Below, piece after piece: positions 38,069-49,803 of a stretch of DNA of 64,000 nt. Numbering within the stretch: the stretch's first letter is position 1; the number at the start of each line of letters is the position of its first letter. Position numbers and translations under genes: made by a program. This DNA is from Variovorax beijingensis (GTDB lineage Bacteria; Pseudomonadota; Gammaproteobacteria; Burkholderiales; Burkholderiaceae_C): contig NZ_VIVL01000001.1 of assembly GCF_007828835.1 (NCBI RefSeq), forward strand, positions 310,001 through 374,000, in the 5' to 3' direction. The notes beneath the pieces are model-generated. The model worked only from the letters and a program-made list of their open reading frames with translations, searched no databases and was not told the DNA's origin.

Positions 38069-38725
38069 ATGCCTTCCAAATCCCCACAATTCGCCGGCCG
38101 CCGCATCCAGATGCGGCGCTCGGATGTCCACGGCAACGGCGTGTTCGCCGTGGACGACCTGGCCGAGGGCGAGACGCTGATCGAATACAAGGGCGAAGTC
38201 ATCAGCTGGAAGGAGGCGCTGCGCCGCCACCCGCACGACCCGGCCCAGCCGAACCACACCTTCTACTTCCACATCGACGACGGACGCGTGATCGACGGCA
38301 ACGTCAAGGGCAACGATGCGCGCTGGATCAACCATTCGTGCGATCCGAACTGCGAGGCCGACGAGATCAATGGGCGCGTTTATATCAAGGCGCTGCGCAA
38401 CATTGCTGCAGGAGAAGAACTCAACTACGACTACGGCCTGATCATCGACGAGCCCTACACGCCGAAGCTGCTGTCCGAGTTTCCCTGCTGGTGCGGCTCC
38501 GAGAATTGCCGCGGCACGCTGCTGACGCCCAAGGACGAAGACGAAGAAAAGAAAAAGAAGAAAAAGGCCAGGAAGAAGGCCGACAAGAAAAAGGCCGAGA
38601 AAAAAGAAGCCAAAAAGGCGGACAAGAAAGCCGAAAAAAAGGCCGGGAAAAAGGCGGAGAACAAGGCCGAAAAGAAACCGGAAAAAAAGAAGTCCAAAAA
38701 GGACGACGGAGCCGGCAAGGGCTGA
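38069..38725 (+). CDS. SET-domain protein (putative protein lysine methyltransferase) with lysine-rich tail
   Basis: This 218-residue protein has a complete SET domain: the substrate/cofactor motif NHSCDPNC at 88-95, GEELNYDYG at 115-123, and a post-SET zinc motif with Cys 140, 142 and 147. Residues 156-218 are almost only Lys, Ala, Glu and Asp, like the tail of histone H1. SET proteins transfer methyl groups from S-adenosylmethionine to lysines. The tail could bind nucleic acid or be an automethylation target; that is inference. It is divergent from topB and followed by birA at two bases. Confidence 0.9.
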   Translation: MPSKSPQFAGRRIQMRRSDVHGNGVFAVDDLAEGETLIEYKGEVISWKEALRRHPHDPAQPNHTFYFHIDDGRVIDGNVKGNDARWINHSCDPNCEADEINGRVYIKALRNIAAGEELNYDYGLIIDEPYTPKLLSEFPCWCGSENCRGTLLTPKDEDEEKKKKKKARKKADKKKAEKKEAKKADKKAEKKAGKKAENKAEKKPEKKKSKKDDGAGKG

Positions 38726-38727
38726 GC

Positions 38728-39555
38728 ATGATGGGTACCCAGGCCGCCTGGTTCGAAGACCGGATCGCCGCGGCGGTGGCGCCGCTCCTGCCCGGCTTCG
38801 CGGTCGAGGCCGTGGCCGAGATCGATTCGACCAACACCGAGCTCATGCGCCGCGCGCGCGCCGGCCGCACCCCGCCGGTGCTGCTGGTGGCCGAGCGCCA
38901 GACCGCGGGGCGCGGCCGGCTCGGCCGCCCCTGGCAGAGCGCGCAGCAGAGCGAGGAACAAGGCGCCGCCTCCCTCACCTTCTCGCTGGGCCTGCCGCTC
39001 GCACCGCGCGACTGGGCCGGCCTCTCGCTGGCCGTGGGCGTGAGCGTGGCGGAAAGCCTCGATCCCACGGGCGCGGCCAAGGTCGCGCTCAAGTGGCCCA
39101 ACGACCTGTGGGTGGAGGACCGCAAGCTGGCCGGCATCCTGATCGAAACCGCCATGCCGCATGCGGGCCGCGCCGACGCGCCGGCCCCGCCGCGCTACCT
39201 GGTGATCGGCATCGGCATCAACATCGGCCCGCGCGAGGGCGATGGCATGCGCACCCCGCCGGCCTGGCTGCGCCAGTGGCGCCCCGATGCCACCGCGCCC
39301 CAGGTGCTGGCCGAACTGGCCGCGCCGCTGGTGCACAGCGTGCAGGCCTTCGAGGCACAGGGCTTCGGGCCGTTTGCCGAACGCTTTGCCGCGCGCGACG
39401 CCTTGCGCGGGCGCGAAGTCCAGCTCAGCGACGGCAGCTTCGGCCTGTGCGAGGGCGTGGCCTGGGGCGGCGAGCTCCAGGTGCGCACCACCGGCGGGCT
39501 GCAGCTGGTCTCGAGCGACGAAGTCAGCGTGCGCCCGAGCGGCATGGCGTTCTGA
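38728..39555 (+). CDS. birA: Biotin--[acetyl-CoA-carboxylase] ligase (monofunctional BirA)
   Basis: This 275-residue biotin protein ligase has the biotinyl-AMP-binding motif GRGRLGRPW near residue 65 and the KWPNDLW segment near residue 120, followed by a small C-terminal beta domain. It lacks the N-terminal DNA-binding domain of E. coli BirA, so it is not a biotin repressor. It attaches biotin to carboxylases. It begins two bases after the SET gene (ATGATG start), so the two may be co-transcribed. Confidence 0.92.
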   Translation: MMGTQAAWFEDRIAAAVAPLLPGFAVEAVAEIDSTNTELMRRARAGRTPPVLLVAERQTAGRGRLGRPWQSAQQSEEQGAASLTFSLGLPLAPRDWAGLSLAVGVSVAESLDPTGAAKVALKWPNDLWVEDRKLAGILIETAMPHAGRADAPAPPRYLVIGIGINIGPREGDGMRTPPAWLRQWRPDATAPQVLAELAAPLVHSVQAFEAQGFGPFAERFAARDALRGREVQLSDGSFGLCEGVAWGGELQVRTTGGLQLVSSDEVSVRPSGMAF

Positions 39556-39566
39556 GGCCGGCCACC

Positions 39567-39755
39567 ATGAAGCTGCGCCTGCTGCTGATTGCCCTGCTTG
39601 CCGCCAATCTGGGCTACTGGCTGTGGTCGCGCGGCGACCTGGCCGGCTTCGGCCTGGCGCCCGCGGGCTTCAACGAGCGCGAACCGCAGCGCCTCGCGCG
39701 CCAGGTGCATCCCGAGTGGCTCCAGATCCGCAAGGACGCCAAGGGCGCGCCCTGA
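39567..39755 (+). CDS. Small single-pass membrane protein
   Basis: This 62-residue protein has one N-terminal hydrophobic helix (LLLIALLAANLGYWLW, residues 5-20) and a polar C-terminus rich in Arg and Glu. It starts 11 bp after birA on the same strand. In related genomes such genes after birA often carry a SPOR-like extension; here only the membrane anchor and a short tail are seen, so a function cannot be given. Confidence 0.6.
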   Translation: MKLRLLLIALLAANLGYWLWSRGDLAGFGLAPAGFNEREPQRLARQVHPEWLQIRKDAKGAP

Positions 39756-39773
39756 CGAACCCGCCGCCGCGTC

Positions 39774-41219
39774 TCAGGCCGCGGCTTCTTCGCCTTCGAA
39801 GCGCACCGTGAAACGCGCCCCCGGCGGCTGCCGGCCCGGATGCGCGTCCTCCAGCTTCACCTGCGCATGGTGCTGGTTGGCGATCTCGCGCACGATCGGC
39901 AGGCCCAGCCCCGAGCCGTCGGCCTCGTTGCCGAGCACGCGGTAGAACGGCTCGAATACCAGTTCGCGGTCGGCCTCTGCAATGCCCGGACCGTTGTCCT
40001 CCACCTGCAGCAGCACCACGTGGCCGAAGGGGTCGGCCAGCACGCGCGCGGTGATCACGCCGGGCCGCTCGGCGGTCGAGGGCGTGTAGTTGATCGCGTT
40101 GTCGAGCAGGTTGCGCACAAGCTCCTTGAGCAGCGTCTGGTTGCCTTCGATCACCACGCCGGGCGCGCCCGCCTCGGCGCCGTCGTAGCCCAGGTCGATG
40201 CGCTTCTCGATCGCGCGCGGCACCGCTTCGCGCACCACCTCGATGGTGAGCCGCGCCAGGTCGCAGGGCTGGCGGCCGGTGCCGGCGCCGGTGCTTTCGG
40301 CGCGCGCGAGCGAGAGCAGCTGGTTCACCGTGTGGGTGGCGCGCACGCTGGCGCGGCCGATCTGCTTGAGCGACTGCTTGAGCTCGTCGGCATTGGCGCC
40401 TTCGCGCTGCGCCAGGTCGGCCTGCATGCGCAGGCCCGCGAGCGGGGTCTTGAGCTGGTGCGCTGCATCGGCCAGGAAGCGCTTCTGCGTGTGGATCGAG
40501 TCATTGAGCTTGTCGAGCAGCTCGTTGACCGACGAGACCAGCGGCACCACTTCGAGCGGCACCGACGATTCGTCCAGCGGGCTCAGGTCGCCCGGGCGGC
40601 GCTCGCGGATGCGCGCCTCCACCACCGACAGCGGCTTGATGCCGCGCACCAGCGCCAGCCAGATCAGCAGCACGGCCAGCGGGAGGATCGCGAACTGCGG
40701 CAGCAGCACGCCCTTGATGATCTCGGTGGCCAGCACCGACTGCTTCTCGCGCGTCTCGGCCACCTGCAGCAGCGCCGGCTCCGCGTCGCTGTCGGGGCCC
40801 GCGAGCCAGAGCGAGGCCACGCGGACCGACTTGCCGCGCATCTCGCCGTTGCGCAGCTGGACCACGCCGGGAACCGGGGGCTCGTCGGTGCTGGGGTGCG
40901 GCACGTCGGGCTCGCCGCTGAGCAGCGCGCCGTGGCTGTCGAGCACCTGGTAGTAGACGCGGTCGGCGCCGTCGGCCCGCAGGATCTCGCGCGCCGGCTG
41001 CGGCAGCACGAACTGCGTCTGCCCCTGCTGCACCGTGACCAGCCGCGCCAGCGTCTGCACGTTGTATTCGAGCGCGCGGTCGAACGGTGCATTGGCAATG
41101 CCCTGCGCCACCAGCCAGGTCACGCCGATGCTCACCGGCACCAGCAGCAGGAGCGGCGTGAGCATCCAGTCGAGGATCTCGCCGAACAGGGAGCGCTGCG
41201 CGCGCTGAAAGAGTTTCAA
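39774..41219 (-). CDS. Sensor histidine kinase, TctE-like
   Basis: This 481-residue inner-membrane kinase has two membrane helices (about 18-40 and 170-192) flanking a periplasmic 2CSK_N-type sensor domain. A HAMP-like linker follows, then the phosphoacceptor His 254 (DAAHQLKTP), the N box (NLLDNAINYT) and G boxes (DNGPGIA). The first 60 residues resemble TctE, the sensor of tricarboxylate uptake systems. The response regulator gene lies just upstream on the same strand. Confidence 0.92.
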   Translation of the reverse strand: MKLFQRAQRSLFGEILDWMLTPLLLLVPVSIGVTWLVAQGIANAPFDRALEYNVQTLARLVTVQQGQTQFVLPQPAREILRADGADRVYYQVLDSHGALLSGEPDVPHPSTDEPPVPGVVQLRNGEMRGKSVRVASLWLAGPDSDAEPALLQVAETREKQSVLATEIIKGVLLPQFAILPLAVLLIWLALVRGIKPLSVVEARIRERRPGDLSPLDESSVPLEVVPLVSSVNELLDKLNDSIHTQKRFLADAAHQLKTPLAGLRMQADLAQREGANADELKQSLKQIGRASVRATHTVNQLLSLARAESTGAGTGRQPCDLARLTIEVVREAVPRAIEKRIDLGYDGAEAGAPGVVIEGNQTLLKELVRNLLDNAINYTPSTAERPGVITARVLADPFGHVVLLQVEDNGPGIAEADRELVFEPFYRVLGNEADGSGLGLPIVREIANQHHAQVKLEDAHPGRQPPGARFTVRFEGEEAAA

Positions 41220-41264
41220 GGGAGTCGCCCCCGGGGGTCTTCGGGCACTACGTGTGGCGGCGCG

Positions 41265-41936
41265 TCAAGGAATCTTCTCGAGGCAGTAGCCCAGGCCGCG
41301 GACCGTGGCAATGCGCACCGGCCCCTTCTCGATCTTCTTGCGCAGGCGGTGGATGTAGACCTCGATCGCGTTGAGGCTCACCTCCTCGCCCCATTCGCAC
41401 AGGCGCTCCACCAGCTGGTCCTTGCTGACCAGGCGGCCGGCGCGCTGCAGCAGCACCTCCAGCAGGCCCAGCTCGCGCGCCGAGAGCTCGACCATCTTGC
41501 CGTCGATGGTGGCCACGCGGCCGGCCTGGTCGTACACCAGCGGGCCGTGGCGGATCGTGTTGCTGGTGGCGCCCATGCCGCGCCGCGTGAGCGCCCGCAC
41601 GCGCGCCTCGAGCTCCTGCAGGCTGAAGGGCTTGGCCATGTAGTCGTCGGCGCCGTGGTCCAGGCCCTTGACGCGTTCCTCCACGCTGTCGGCCGCGGTG
41701 AGCACCAGCACCGGCAGCTGCGAGCCGCGCGCGCGCAGCCGCTTCAGGATCTCGATGCCGTGCAGGTTGGGCAGCCCCAGGTCGAGGATCAGCAGGTCGA
41801 ACTCGCTGTGCGTCATGAGCGCGGTGTCGGCCTGCGATCCGTTCGCCACGTGGTCGACCGCCGCGCCCGAGGTGCGCAGGCTGCGCAGCAGGGCATCGGC
41901 CAGCACCTGGTCGTCTTCGGCAATCAGAATCCGCAT
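41265..41936 (-). CDS. OmpR-family response regulator, TctD-like
   Basis: This 223-residue protein has an N-terminal receiver domain with acidic residues EDD (7-9), the phosphoacceptor Asp 52 (ILDLGLP) and the conserved Lys in MAKPF near residue 101. A C-terminal winged helix follows (ending VRGLGYCL). It precedes the kinase by 45 bp and forms a classical two-component pair with it. Bug binding proteins in the window are plausible but unproven targets. Confidence 0.93.
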   Translation of the reverse strand: MRILIAEDDQVLADALLRSLRTSGAAVDHVANGSQADTALMTHSEFDLLILDLGLPNLHGIEILKRLRARGSQLPVLVLTAADSVEERVKGLDHGADDYMAKPFSLQELEARVRALTRRGMGATSNTIRHGPLVYDQAGRVATIDGKMVELSARELGLLEVLLQRAGRLVSKDQLVERLCEWGEEVSLNAIEVYIHRLRKKIEKGPVRIATVRGLGYCLEKIP

Positions 41937-42001
41937 GAGCCACCTCCGGCCGGTTCGGGCGCCGCGCCGGCGCCGCGTTCACATATGTCTCTTCGCCGAG
42001 T

Positions 42002-42487
42002 CTAGCCCCCCGTGTAGGCTTCCAGTCCGATGGTTACCACGGTGGCAATGTCGTTGCCCACGCTGGCGCGGAACTCGCGCTCGGCCTGCGTCACCGCGCT
42101 GCGGAAGGCGTCGAGCCACGCGAGCCCGTCGGTGGTGAAGAGCACGCGCCGCGCCCGTGCGTCGAGCGGATCGGGCCCGCGCGTCACCAAGCCCCAGGCC
42201 TCGCACTGGTCCACCAGCGCGCCCATCGCCTGCTTGGTCATGCCGGCGCGCTCCGCCAGCTCGGTGAGGCGCGAGCCTTCGCGCGCCAGGTGCCGCGTGA
42301 TGTGGATGTGCGCGGCGCTCACCTGCGCGCGCGCGGCGAGGTTCGACAGCGCCAGCGGCACGTCGACGTCGTGCGCCATGAGTTCGAGCACGCGCTCGTC
42401 GAAGCGGCGCATCGCATGGCCCAGCAGGCGGCCCAGGTGGGTTTGCCGCCAGGCGTCCGGGTCGGACGGAAAAGCTTGTTCGGCCAT
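42002..42487 (-). CDS. MarR family transcriptional regulator
   Basis: This 161-residue winged-helix protein has the MarR pattern: helix with LTELAERAGMTKQAMGALV (about residues 91-110), wing with DPLDARARRV, and terminal dimerisation helices. An AT-rich inverted repeat in the promoter suggests autorepression. It is divergent from recA by 146 bp. The ligand and target genes are unknown. Confidence 0.9.
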   Translation of the reverse strand: MAEQAFPSDPDAWRQTHLGRLLGHAMRRFDERVLELMAHDVDVPLALSNLAARAQVSAAHIHITRHLAREGSRLTELAERAGMTKQAMGALVDQCEAWGLVTRGPDPLDARARRVLFTTDGLAWLDAFRSAVTQAEREFRASVGNDIATVVTIGLEAYTGG

Positions 42488-42496
42488 CGGCTAGAT

Positions 42497-42529
42497 AGTA
42501 AAGCAAACTGACCAAAAAATGGGTTTACT
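42497..42529. promoter_or_regulatory. Candidate operator of the MarR gene
   Basis: AGTAAA (42497-42502) and TTTACT (42524-42529) form an inverted repeat in an AT-rich stretch directly upstream of the MarR start codon. MarR proteins bind such palindromes. The assignment is inferred. Confidence 0.4.
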
Positions 42530-42552
42530 CAAACCAACGAGCCCCTACACTA

Positions 42553-42568
42553 CTGTTCAAGCATCCAG
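42553..42568 (+). promoter_or_regulatory. LexA (SOS) box of recA
   Basis: CTGTTCAAGCATCCAG fits the CTG-N10-CAG LexA consensus of Betaproteobacteria, 66 bp upstream of the recA start. This matches the known SOS control of recA. Confidence 0.7.
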
Positions 42569-42633
42569 CCTGTAATTAAAAGCAGATGGACCGCAACCAC
42601 ACACAAACCGTTGATTTTCAAGGAGATTTCCAC

Positions 42634-43752
<1,119 letters not shown>

Positions 43753-43779
43753 GCAGGCGAGCACGCACGGAAGCGGCGC

Positions 43780-44232
43780 ATGGCTTTCGGCGCCCCCTCC
43801 CTCAAAGGCCGCGCGCTGCGGCTCCTGAGCCAGCGCGAGCATTCGCGCGCGGAACTGGAGCGCAAGCTGGCAAAGCACGAAGAAGCACCCGGCGAGCTGG
43901 CCCGCGCGCTCGACGAACTGGCCGCCAAGGACTTCATCAGCGAGCCGCGCGTGGTGGTTTCGGTGCTGAACCAGCGCGCCGCCCGGTCGGGTGCGCTGCG
44001 GGTGCGGCAGGAACTGCAGGCCAAGGGCATTGCGCCCGAGGCCATTGCACAAGCCGTGGCCAGCCTTCAGGACACCGAAGTGGAGCGCGCCACGGCCCTG
44101 TGGCGCCGCCGCTTCGACGCACCGCCCGCCGATGCGAAGGAGCGCGCCAGGCAAACGCGCTTCCTGCTGGCGCGCGGCTTTTCGGGCGCGGTAGTGGCCA
44201 AGGTGCTGCGCAGCGATTTCGACGAAGACTGA
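43780..44232 (+). CDS. recX: Regulatory protein RecX
   Basis: This 150-residue all-helical protein of the RecX family has the [12 protein letters not shown] motif and three-helix repeats. RecX binds RecA filaments and limits their extension. Its position directly after recA on the same strand, as in most Proteobacteria, supports the call. Confidence 0.92.
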   Translation: MAFGAPSLKGRALRLLSQREHSRAELERKLAKHEEAPGELARALDELAAKDFISEPRVVVSVLNQRAARSGALRVRQELQAKGIAPEAIAQAVASLQDTEVERATALWRRRFDAPPADAKERARQTRFLLARGFSGAVVAKVLRSDFDED

Positions 44233-44269
44233 CGGCCGGCCCCGCGGCGCCGGCCTGCCGGAGCCGGGC

Positions 44270-45193
44270 TCAGAGCGCCAGCATCAGCTTCAGGTTCTGG
44301 ACCGCGGCGCCGCTGGCGCCCTTGCCGAGGTTGTCGAGGCGCGCAATCACCACGGCGTGGCGGTGGTCCTCGTTCGGGAACACGCGGATCTCGAGATTGT
44401 TGGTGTCGTTGAGCGCCAGCGCGTCGAGCTTGCCGTCATCGGTCGGCGGCAGCACCTTCACGAACTGTTCGGGCGTGTTGCTCTTTGCGTAGTGCGCGGC
44501 CAGCGCCTCTTGCAGGTCGCCGGCCTTCGGCTTGCCGGGCAGCAGGTCGAGGTGCAGCGGCAGCTGCACCAGCATGCCCTGCTTGAAGTTGCCCACCGAA
44601 GGAATGAAGACCGGTCGGCGGGTCAGGCCCGTGTACTTCATGATCTCCGGGATGTGCTTGTGCTTGAGGCCGAGCGCGTAGGTCTCGAAAAGCGGCGCCT
44701 TGCCGTTTTCGTAGTCTTCGATCATGGCCCGCCCGCCGCCCGAATAGCCGCTCACCGAGGGCAGCGAAATCGGAAAGTCGGCCGGCAGCAGGCCGGCATC
44801 GACCAGCGGCCGCACCATGGCGATGGCGCCCGTGGCATAGCAGCCCGGGTTGCCGACGCGGTCGGCCGCGGCCACGGCCTGCCAATGGCCTTGCACCAGT
44901 TCAGGGAAGCCGAACACCCAGCCGGGCGCCACGCGGTGCGCGGTGGAGGCGTCGATGATCTTGGGCTTCCTGCCGGGCAGCTGGTCGATCAGCGCGACCG
45001 ATTCGCGCGCCGCATCGTCGTGCAGGCACAGCACCACGAGGTCGACGCCGGCCATCAGCTCGCGCTTGGCGGCCACGTCTTTTCGCAGCTCGGGCGCAAT
45101 GCTCACGAGTTCGATCTGCGGCATCGTCTGGAGCCGCTCGCGGATCTGCAAGCCGGTGGTGCCGGCTTCGCCGTCGATGAAAACCTTGGCCAT
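44270..45193 (-). CDS. argC: N-acetyl-gamma-glutamyl-phosphate reductase (short type)
   Basis: This 307-residue enzyme of arginine biosynthesis has the NADP-binding [10 protein letters not shown] near residue 9, the catalytic Cys in [10 protein letters not shown] (about residue 117) and a histidine in the [12 protein letters not shown] segment. This shorter form (type 2, about 310 residues) is the one found in many Proteobacteria. It reduces N-acetylglutamyl phosphate to the semialdehyde. No other arg gene is adjacent. Confidence 0.94.
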   Translation of the reverse strand: MAKVFIDGEAGTTGLQIRERLQTMPQIELVSIAPELRKDVAAKRELMAGVDLVVLCLHDDAARESVALIDQLPGRKPKIIDASTAHRVAPGWVFGFPELVQGHWQAVAAADRVGNPGCYATGAIAMVRPLVDAGLLPADFPISLPSVSGYSGGGRAMIEDYENGKAPLFETYALGLKHKHIPEIMKYTGLTRRPVFIPSVGNFKQGMLVQLPLHLDLLPGKPKAGDLQEALAAHYAKSNTPEQFVKVLPPTDDGKLDALALNDTNNLEIRVFPNEDHRHAVVIARLDNLGKGASGAAVQNLKLMLAL

Positions 45194-45399
45194 ATCGGAG
45201 TATGCGTAGGGGAGCTAGAAGAAAGTACGTATTGACCGCAAGGTCACGTCGAGTATTGGTGCGCCGCACCATGATACAGTCCGCGGTTGTTCGCCGCCCC
45301 CAGCCGTCAGGCTGCCGTCGCCCGCGAGCAACAGAGCCAAAGACGCCTCAGACCCCAGATCTCCCGTTCTCAACCTCCTCCTTCCGAGAGACATCCCTC

Positions 45400-46566
<1,167 letters not shown>

Positions 46567-46576
46567 GGAACAAGTC

Positions 46577-47470
<894 letters not shown>

Positions 47471-47510
47471 CAAGCCCCCGGCAGTTCTCCGCGCACCACG
47501 CAAAAAGAAA

Positions 47511-47544
47511 AAGCGCCCGCAATCTGGATTGCGGGCGCTTTTTT
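47511..47544 (+). terminator. Rho-independent terminator of sucCD
   Basis: A 13-bp perfect stem (47511-47523 with 47528-47540) and a 4-nt loop are followed by TTTT. It ends 27 bp before the TerC gene and closes the sucCD operon. A-rich flanks on the other side would also allow it to work in reverse. Confidence 0.95.
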
Positions 47545-47570
47545 CACTACAACACAGTGGAACAAGAGAC

Positions 47571-48257
47571 ATGGAACTCCTTCAAGGCGCCGATTTCTGG
47601 ATCGGTCTGATCAAGATTGTCTGGATCAACATCATTCTTTCGGGCGACAACGCCGTGGTGATTGCCATGGCGGCCCGTTCGCTGCCGCCAGCGCAGCAGA
47701 AAAAGGCCGTGCTGTTCGGCTCGGGCGCGGCGGTGGTGCTGCGCATCGTGCTCACGGTGGTGGCGGCCAGGCTGCTGGCGCTGCCCTACCTGCAGATCGT
47801 CGGCGGCCTGCTGCTGCTGTGGATCGGCCTGCAGCTGCTGAGCGAAGAAGACGAGGGCGATGGCGAAGCCAAGGAATACGGCAGCATGATGGCGGCCGTG
47901 CGCACCATCCTGCTGGCGGACCTGGTCATGAGCCTGGACAACGTGATTGCCGTGGCGGCCGCCGCGCAGGGCAACATGGTGCTGCTGGTGCTTGGCCTGG
48001 CCATCAGCATTCCGCTGGTGATCTTCGGCAGCACGCTCATGATCAAGCTGATGGAACGCTTTCCGATCGTCGTCATGCTGGGCGCCGCCCTGATCGGCTG
48101 GGTCGGCGGCGAAACAATAGCGAGCGACGTGTCGCTGCGCGAGGTGCTGGCCGCCAATCCGTGGCTCCTCCATGCGGCAGCCGCCGCCGGCGCCTTCTTC
48201 GTGGTGGCCGTGGGCCGCCTGCTTCAGCGGCGCGCGCAGGCCGCTGCGGGGCGCTGA
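47571..48257 (+). CDS. TerC family integral membrane protein
   Basis: This is a 228-residue membrane protein with about seven hydrophobic segments. Conserved acidic motifs in membrane helices, LSGDNAVV (about residue 22) and MSLDNVIAV (about residue 120), are the TerC signature. The family is linked to metal-ion export or to metal loading of secreted proteins. It follows the sucCD terminator and so has its own promoter. The metal is unknown. Confidence 0.92.
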   Translation: MELLQGADFWIGLIKIVWINIILSGDNAVVIAMAARSLPPAQQKKAVLFGSGAAVVLRIVLTVVAARLLALPYLQIVGGLLLLWIGLQLLSEEDEGDGEAKEYGSMMAAVRTILLADLVMSLDNVIAVAAAAQGNMVLLVLGLAISIPLVIFGSTLMIKLMERFPIVVMLGAALIGWVGGETIASDVSLREVLAANPWLLHAAAAAGAFFVVAVGRLLQRRAQAAAGR

Positions 48258-48288
48258 AACCGTCGCGCGTCCACGCTTCTGAAAACAT

Positions 48289-49089
48289 ATGGCAAGTGTC
48301 GGCGCGTCGCTTTTCTCCATCCGGCCCCAGCTCTCCTGGGACTTTGCGGGGCTGACCGACGTGGGCCGCGCACGGGCCCACAACGAGGACGACCTCCACA
48401 TCGACCCCGCGCTCGGCCTGGCCGTGCTGGCCGACGGCATGGGCGGCTACAAGGGCGGCGAAGTGGCCAGCGCCATGGCCGTGTCGCTGGTGCACGCCAG
48501 CTTCGCGCGCTGGTTCGCGCAGGCCGGCCTGCAGGCGCCCGCGCGCGTGGTCCGGCGGGCCCTGCAGGCGGCCACCGACGAGGCCAACTCCGCCATCCTC
48601 GAAGCCGGCCTGGCCAATGCCGAACTCCACGGCATGGGAACCACCCTGGTGCTGGCCGCGTTCCGGCCCCAGCGCGTGCTGGTCGGCCACATCGGCGATT
48701 CGCGCTGCTACCGCCTGCGCAACAACAAGCTCGAGCAGCTCACGCGCGACCACTCGCTGCGCCAGCAGCAGCTCGACGCCGGCGCCATCACGGCCGAGGA
48801 AGCGCTGATCTCCCCACACCGCAACCTGGTGACGCGCGCCATGGGCGTGGAGCCGCAGGTGGTGCTCGAGATGCACGAGCACACCGCAAGGCCCGACGAT
48901 CTCTATATGCTCTGCTCCGACGGGCTCAGCGAGATGGTCCCGGATGCGCAGCTTTTCACGCTTTTGAATCACGATGTCGAGCTTCAGCAGAAAGCCTCAC
49001 TTCTGGTGGCCGTTGCCAACGACAATGGCGGCCGGGACAATATTTCAGTTGTCCTGGCCAGGGCGCGCGTTGGCAGTGCGCCTGAATAA
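48289..49089 (+). CDS. PP2C-type serine/threonine phosphatase
   Basis: This 266-residue protein has the PP2C metal-binding motifs: RAHNEDD near residue 28, VLADGMGGYKGG near residue 45, GDSRCYRL near residue 139 and DNISVVLA near the end. It removes phosphate from Ser/Thr in signalling proteins. It precedes an FHA protein and a cyclase in the same direction; the matching Ser/Thr kinase is not in the window. Confidence 0.93.
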   Translation: MASVGASLFSIRPQLSWDFAGLTDVGRARAHNEDDLHIDPALGLAVLADGMGGYKGGEVASAMAVSLVHASFARWFAQAGLQAPARVVRRALQAATDEANSAILEAGLANAELHGMGTTLVLAAFRPQRVLVGHIGDSRCYRLRNNKLEQLTRDHSLRQQQLDAGAITAEEALISPHRNLVTRAMGVEPQVVLEMHEHTARPDDLYMLCSDGLSEMVPDAQLFTLLNHDVELQQKASLLVAVANDNGGRDNISVVLARARVGSAPE

Positions 49090-49113
49090 AAACATGCATT
49101 CAGGGAGTCGGCA

Positions 49114-49767
49114 ATGCCGAAGATGATCATTTCGATCGATGGCACTGTCATCGGGCAAATGGCGCTTGCCAAGGACCGGACCACGCTGGGGCGGCGCGCC
49201 TACAACGACATCGTGCTCGACAATCTCGCGGTCAGCGGCGAGCATGCCGTGCTGCACATGCGCGGTGGCGAAGTCGAAATTGAAGATCTCAACAGCACCA
49301 ACGGCACCTACGTCAATGCGATCGTCGTCCAGAAGCAGCAGAAGCTCAAGGACAACGACGTCATCGAAATCGGCGGCTGCCGCCTGCACTTCCGCGCGCG
49401 CAGCAGCGCGGCTTCCGATACCGGTTCCACCCGCGCTGCGCGCGGCGACTACGCGGCCTCCGTTCCACTGTCGGCTGCGCCCACCGAAGCCGGCGCGCTG
49501 CTCGAACTCGGCATACCCGTGCTGCGCGTTCTCTCGGGCACCGACCAGGGGCAGGAAGTGCCGCTGCAGAAGGTGGTCACCACCATCGGCAAGCCCGGCG
49601 TTGCGGTGGCGGTCGTCACGCGCCGCCGGCAGAGCTACCTGGCTTCCACCATCATGGGCGGCGTCACGCTCAACGACGCGCCGCTCGGCGCCGAGCCCGT
49701 CGGGCTGCAGGAAGGCGACGTGCTTGAGCTCGGCGGCGCCACGCGCATGCAGTTCGTGCGGGTCTGA
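49114..49767 (+). CDS. FHA domain protein
   Basis: This 217-residue soluble protein has an N-terminal forkhead-associated domain at about residues 5-100: LGRRAYND, the phosphothreonine-contacting SGEHAVL and NSTNGTYVN. A second beta-rich half (about 125-215) looks like a degenerate FHA repeat, with ISTIG-like VTTIGKPG and LEGGATRMQF-like LGGATRMQF segments. FHA domains bind phosphothreonine. Next to a PP2C phosphatase it probably reads a phosphorylation signal that feeds the cyclase downstream; this is inference. Confidence 0.9.
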   Translation: MPKMIISIDGTVIGQMALAKDRTTLGRRAYNDIVLDNLAVSGEHAVLHMRGGEVEIEDLNSTNGTYVNAIVVQKQQKLKDNDVIEIGGCRLHFRARSSAASDTGSTRAARGDYAASVPLSAAPTEAGALLELGIPVLRVLSGTDQGQEVPLQKVVTTIGKPGVAVAVVTRRRQSYLASTIMGGVTLNDAPLGAEPVGLQEGDVLELGGATRMQFVRV

Positions 49768-49803
49768 TTTCCGCGGCGCAGCAGCGCCAAGGGGGCAGCA
49801 CCA

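Noticed and set aside
38728-39555. BirA as biotin operon repressor
   Set aside because: The N-terminal winged helix-turn-helix domain is absent, so only the ligase function is supported.
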